The notes under the pieces were generated by a model. It was not told the DNA's origin, did no database searches, and worked only from the letters and a program-made list of their open reading frames with translations. A program made the position numbers and the translations under genes. A DNA stretch of 7,925 nucleotides from Pseudomonadaceae bacterium UBA836 (GTDB lineage Bacteria; Pseudomonadota; Gammaproteobacteria; Pseudomonadales; Pseudomonadaceae): contig DBHE01000259.1 in assembly GCA_002296055.1 (NCBI GenBank), positions 1-7,925 of the forward strand. Direction: 5' to 3'. Shown piece after piece: positions 5,711 to 7,925 of this stretch (the first letter of the stretch is position 1; every line of letters starts with the position of its first letter).

Positions 5711-6517
5711 ATGTCGCGAATTTCAGCCAGGCATACTCCACGCAGCGCGCACCGGCGCGCCCTTTGGTGCGGCCTTTTGTTTCTGCTCTGCGGCACTGCA
5801 ATGGCCGAGCAGCCGTGCGAAAAAACGCTGCGCTGGAACGACGACCCGCCCTTCAGCATGCAACTGCCAGACGGTAGCGTCGGTGGCATTTATGTCGAGC
5901 TGAACCAAAGCGCACTCACGCGCCTGGGATGCGAAGCTACGCTACGCAAGTTGCCCTGGGCGCGGGCGCTCAAGGAGCTCCAGCTTGGCCGCCTGGATAT
6001 TCTGCCAGGCGCGTTTCGCCGGCCAGAGCGCGAGGTCTACGCGCACTTCTCCGGCAAGGTCGTCCCACCGTCGCGCAATATCCTGTTTGCCAGCCACGAG
6101 GCAGTCAGTCGCTGGCACCTCAGCACGCTAGCAGACCTGCCAGAGATTCCATTTCGCTTGGGCGCACAGATTGATGTTATCTACGGGCCAGCCTATCAAG
6201 CGCTGATGAGCGACCCTGACTACGCAAGCCGCGTCGTCATGGTCAACAGTCGTCCCAACCTGTGGAGCATGATTGAAAAAGGCCGTATCGACGGCGCCAT
6301 TGCCGACGAGCACACCGGCGCCTGGGAGATTCAGCAGCTGGGCCTTGGTGATGTCATCAGAGCAACCGAGGTGGTGGTGTCCACCGACGCGGCCGAGGTT
6401 GCTTTCAGCAAGGCTTCCAATGACCTGGCATTCGTTGCCGCCTACGCAGCCGCCTTGCAAGAGCTGGTCAGCGACGGCAGCTACCAGCGTATCGTCGCCC
6501 GATATCTGGATCGCTAA
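5711..6517 (+). CDS. Periplasmic solute-binding protein, family 3 (amino-acid ABC type), orphan
   Basis: This is a 268-residue exported protein. The signal peptide has a basic start (RRALW at 15-19), a hydrophobic core and a likely signal peptidase I cut after AMA (30-32). The mature part follows the SBP_bac_3 plan: WNDDPPFS at 42-49 near the ligand site, GSVGGIYVEL at 55-64, LPWARALKELQLGRLDILPG at 81-100, and a second lobe with MIEKGRIDGAIADE (187-200), ending in a helix (YQRIVARYLDR). Cys36 and Cys74 may form a disulfide. No permease or ATPase gene is next to it, so it may serve a distant transporter or act as a sensor or chemotaxis partner. The ATG at 5711 is preferred to the GTG at 5666: it gives a compact signal peptide and sits 33 bp after a possible -10 (TAGACT, 5673-5678). 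Its Shine-Dalgarno is poor, so the start is not certain. Confidence 0.85.
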   Translation: MSRISARHTPRSAHRRALWCGLLFLLCGTAMAEQPCEKTLRWNDDPPFSMQLPDGSVGGIYVELNQSALTRLGCEATLRKLPWARALKELQLGRLDILPGAFRRPEREVYAHFSGKVVPPSRNILFASHEAVSRWHLSTLADLPEIPFRLGAQIDVIYGPAYQALMSDPDYASRVVMVNSRPNLWSMIEKGRIDGAIADEHTGAWEIQQLGLGDVIRATEVVVSTDAAEVAFSKASNDLAFVAAYAAALQELVSDGSYQRIVARYLDR

Positions 6518-6556
6518 CCCGGCAGCCGCCTTAACGCGCCAAGCGACGTCAGCACG

Positions 6557-7925
6557 TTAGGGCTTTCTGCGCCAGGCAGAACGCGGCCGCGCAGGTTGCA
6601 GCAGAGCCTTGGCCTCATTCTCGCTATCATCGCGCGCAACGCTGGCGGCGGCTTTGGCGCGGGCGGCGTGGAGTTTCTTGTAGCTGTCGATCAGGCGCAG
6701 GTGGCGATCCAGCCCATCCAGCTGCATATTGGTTGGCGTGAGGCCATAAAAGCGCACGTTGCCCTTCACCGAACCAACAACGGCGTCCATCCGCTCGTTG
6801 CCAAACATGCGGCGGAAGTTGGGTTCAAAGTCGGCCAGTTCCAGTTCGTCATCCAGCAGCACCTCCAGCACCACGTTCAGCGCCTGATAAAACAGGCCGC
6901 GCTCCACAGTGTTGTCGTTGAACTGCAGGAAGGCCTCAACCAGCTCCTTGGCCTCTTCAAGCTGCTCCAGCGCCAGATAGATCAGCAACTTGAGTTCAAG
7001 AATGGTCAGCTGCCCCCAAGTGGTGTTGTCATCAAACTCGATGCCGATCAGCGTCTTGATATCGGTGTAATCGTCCAGCTCGCTTTCTTCCAGCCGCTCA
7101 ACCAGCGCCTGCAGCTGCTCATCAGTCAGGCTGTGCAGGTTGAGAATGTCGGCACGAAAATCCAACGCCTTGTTGGTGTTATCCCAGATCAAATCCTCAA
7201 CCGGGTACACCTCGGAATAACCCGGCACCAGAATGCGACAGGCGTTGGCGCCCAGGTCGGTGTAGGTCGCCATGTAGGCTTCTTTGCCCAGGTCTTTGAG
7301 GATGCCGAACAGAGTGTCGGCTTCCTGCTGGTTGGAATCTGCCCCTTGGCCGGAGAAGTCCCACTCGACAAAATCGTAATCGGCCTTGGCGCTGAAAAAG
7401 CGCCAGGACACCACACCGCTGGAGTCGATAAAGTGCTCAACAAAGTTGTTCGGCTCGGTCACGGCCTGAGATTCAAATGTCGGCTGCGGCAGGTCGTTCA
7501 ACCCTTCAAAACTGCGCCCTTGCAGCAGCTCGGTCAGGCTGCGCTCCAGCGCCACTTCAAGACTCGGGTGCGCACCAAAGGAAGCAAACACACCGCCGGT
7601 GCGCGGGTTCATCAGGGTCACGCACATGACCGGAAAGCGGCCGCCGAGCGAGGCATCCTTCACCAGCACCGGAAAGCCCTGCTCTTCCAATCCCTTGATG
7701 CCGGCAACAATGCCCGGATACTGGGCCAGCACCGCGTCCGGCACATCCGGCAGCGCCAGCTCACCTTCCAGAATCTCGCGTTTGACCGCTCGCTCAAAAA
7801 TCTCGGACAGGCACTGCACCTGTGCTTCGGCCAAGGTGTTGCCCGCGCTCATGCCGTTGCTGAGGAACAGGTTTTCGATCAGGTTGGAGGGGAAGAACAC
7901 CTCCTTGCCGTCGGACTGGCGCACA
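6557..7925 (-). CDS. ycaO: YcaO-domain protein, ribosomal S12 methylthiolation factor type (partial, 5' end missing)
   Basis: The visible 455 residues match E. coli YcaO from its PFTRQSD segment to the C-terminus. YcaO binds ATP-Mg through conserved acidic residues and in E. coli supports beta-methylthiolation of Asp88 of ribosomal protein S12 by RimO. Counting from base 7924, the conserved core reads SNGMSAGNT (22-30), EA (33-34) and CLSEIFER (38-45), followed by SLGGRFPVMCV and FASFGAHPSLEVALER-TELLQGR. HFIDSSGVVSWRFF, ACRILVPGYSEVYPVEDL and a helical, TPR-like C-terminal half (from about 265) are all recognisable. The last 30 residues (DDSENE to AWRRKP) are a basic tail absent from E. coli. 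About 160 N-terminal residues lie beyond the window; the first codon, GTG, is an internal Val. In Pseudomonas the protein often carries an extra N-terminal OsmC domain, which cannot be checked here. It converges on the solute-binding gene with 39 bp between stops and no visible terminator. Confidence 0.95.
   Translation of the reverse strand, partial: VRQSDGKEVFFPSNLIENLFLSNGMSAGNTLAEAQVQCLSEIFERAVKREILEGELALPDVPDAVLAQYPGIVAGIKGLEEQGFPVLVKDASLGGRFPVMCVTLMNPRTGGVFASFGAHPSLEVALERSLTELLQGRSFEGLNDLPQPTFESQAVTEPNNFVEHFIDSSGVVSWRFFSAKADYDFVEWDFSGQGADSNQQEADTLFGILKDLGKEAYMATYTDLGANACRILVPGYSEVYPVEDLIWDNTNKALDFRADILNLHSLTDEQLQALVERLEESELDDYTDIKTLIGIEFDDNTTWGQLTILELKLLIYLALEQLEEAKELVEAFLQFNDNTVERGLFYQALNVVLEVLLDDELELADFEPNFRRMFGNERMDAVVGSVKGNVRFYGLTPTNMQLDGLDRHLRLIDSYKKLHAARAKAAASVARDDSENEAKALLQPARPRSAWRRKP

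Noticed and set aside
6518..6556. Bidirectional terminator between the convergent solute-binding and ycaO genes
   Set aside because: Only a five-base TAACG/CGTTA pairing with a long loop is visible and there is no T run; not enough to call.
1..7925. Novel defence, phage or biosynthetic system
   Set aside because: No nuclease, reverse transcriptase, toxin-antitoxin pair, integrase, transposase or repeat array is present; the YcaO matches the E. coli ribosomal-type YcaO rather than a peptide-cyclodehydratase, and no precursor peptide was seen beside it.

Overview
The window looks like ordinary chromosome from a GC-rich gammaproteobacterium, most likely Pseudomonas or a close relative such as Halopseudomonas. 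The NrdB sequence is very close to the Pseudomonas form. A REP-like double hairpin of a type seen in Pseudomonas genomes follows it. The YcaO, LysR, AzoR and solute-binding proteins also fit a gammaproteobacterium. The species call is inference from remembered family sequences, not from a search.

Layout: (1) 1-991, plus strand, the 3' four fifths of nrdB (class Ia ribonucleotide reductase beta subunit), closed by a clear intrinsic terminator at 1011-1036 and a REP-like element at 1062-1106. (2) 1126-3504, minus strand, a serine-hydrolase lipoprotein gene, then downstream of it a class I SAM-dependent methyltransferase gene. They are separated by a 14-bp perfect hairpin, and the methyltransferase has its own candidate promoter. 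(3) 3505-3882, a 378-bp stretch with no intact gene. It holds a weak promoter and palindrome for the lipoprotein gene and a decayed 3' end of a tryptophan synthase beta (trpB) gene on the plus strand. (4) 3883-5626, a LysR-type regulator (minus) divergent from an AzoR/flavodoxin-2-fold FMN oxidoreductase (plus), with a 115-bp AT-rich shared control region carrying repeated GATGAAT motifs. (5) 5711-6517, plus strand, an orphan periplasmic family-3 solute-binding protein. (6) 6557-7925, minus strand, the 3' part of ycaO, converging on the solute-binding gene with a 39-bp gap.

The genes do not form one pathway. nrdB (dNTP synthesis) and ycaO (ribosomal protein S12 modification helper) are core genes cut by the window edges. 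Between them lie small accessory units: hydrolase plus methyltransferase, regulator plus oxidoreductase, and the solute-binding protein. I see no mobile element, CRISPR array, tRNA, rRNA or multi-gene defence system. The most unusual item is the trpB relic. The start of the lipoprotein (TTG with a strong Shine-Dalgarno) and the repeats in the lysR/azoR control region are the next most useful observations.
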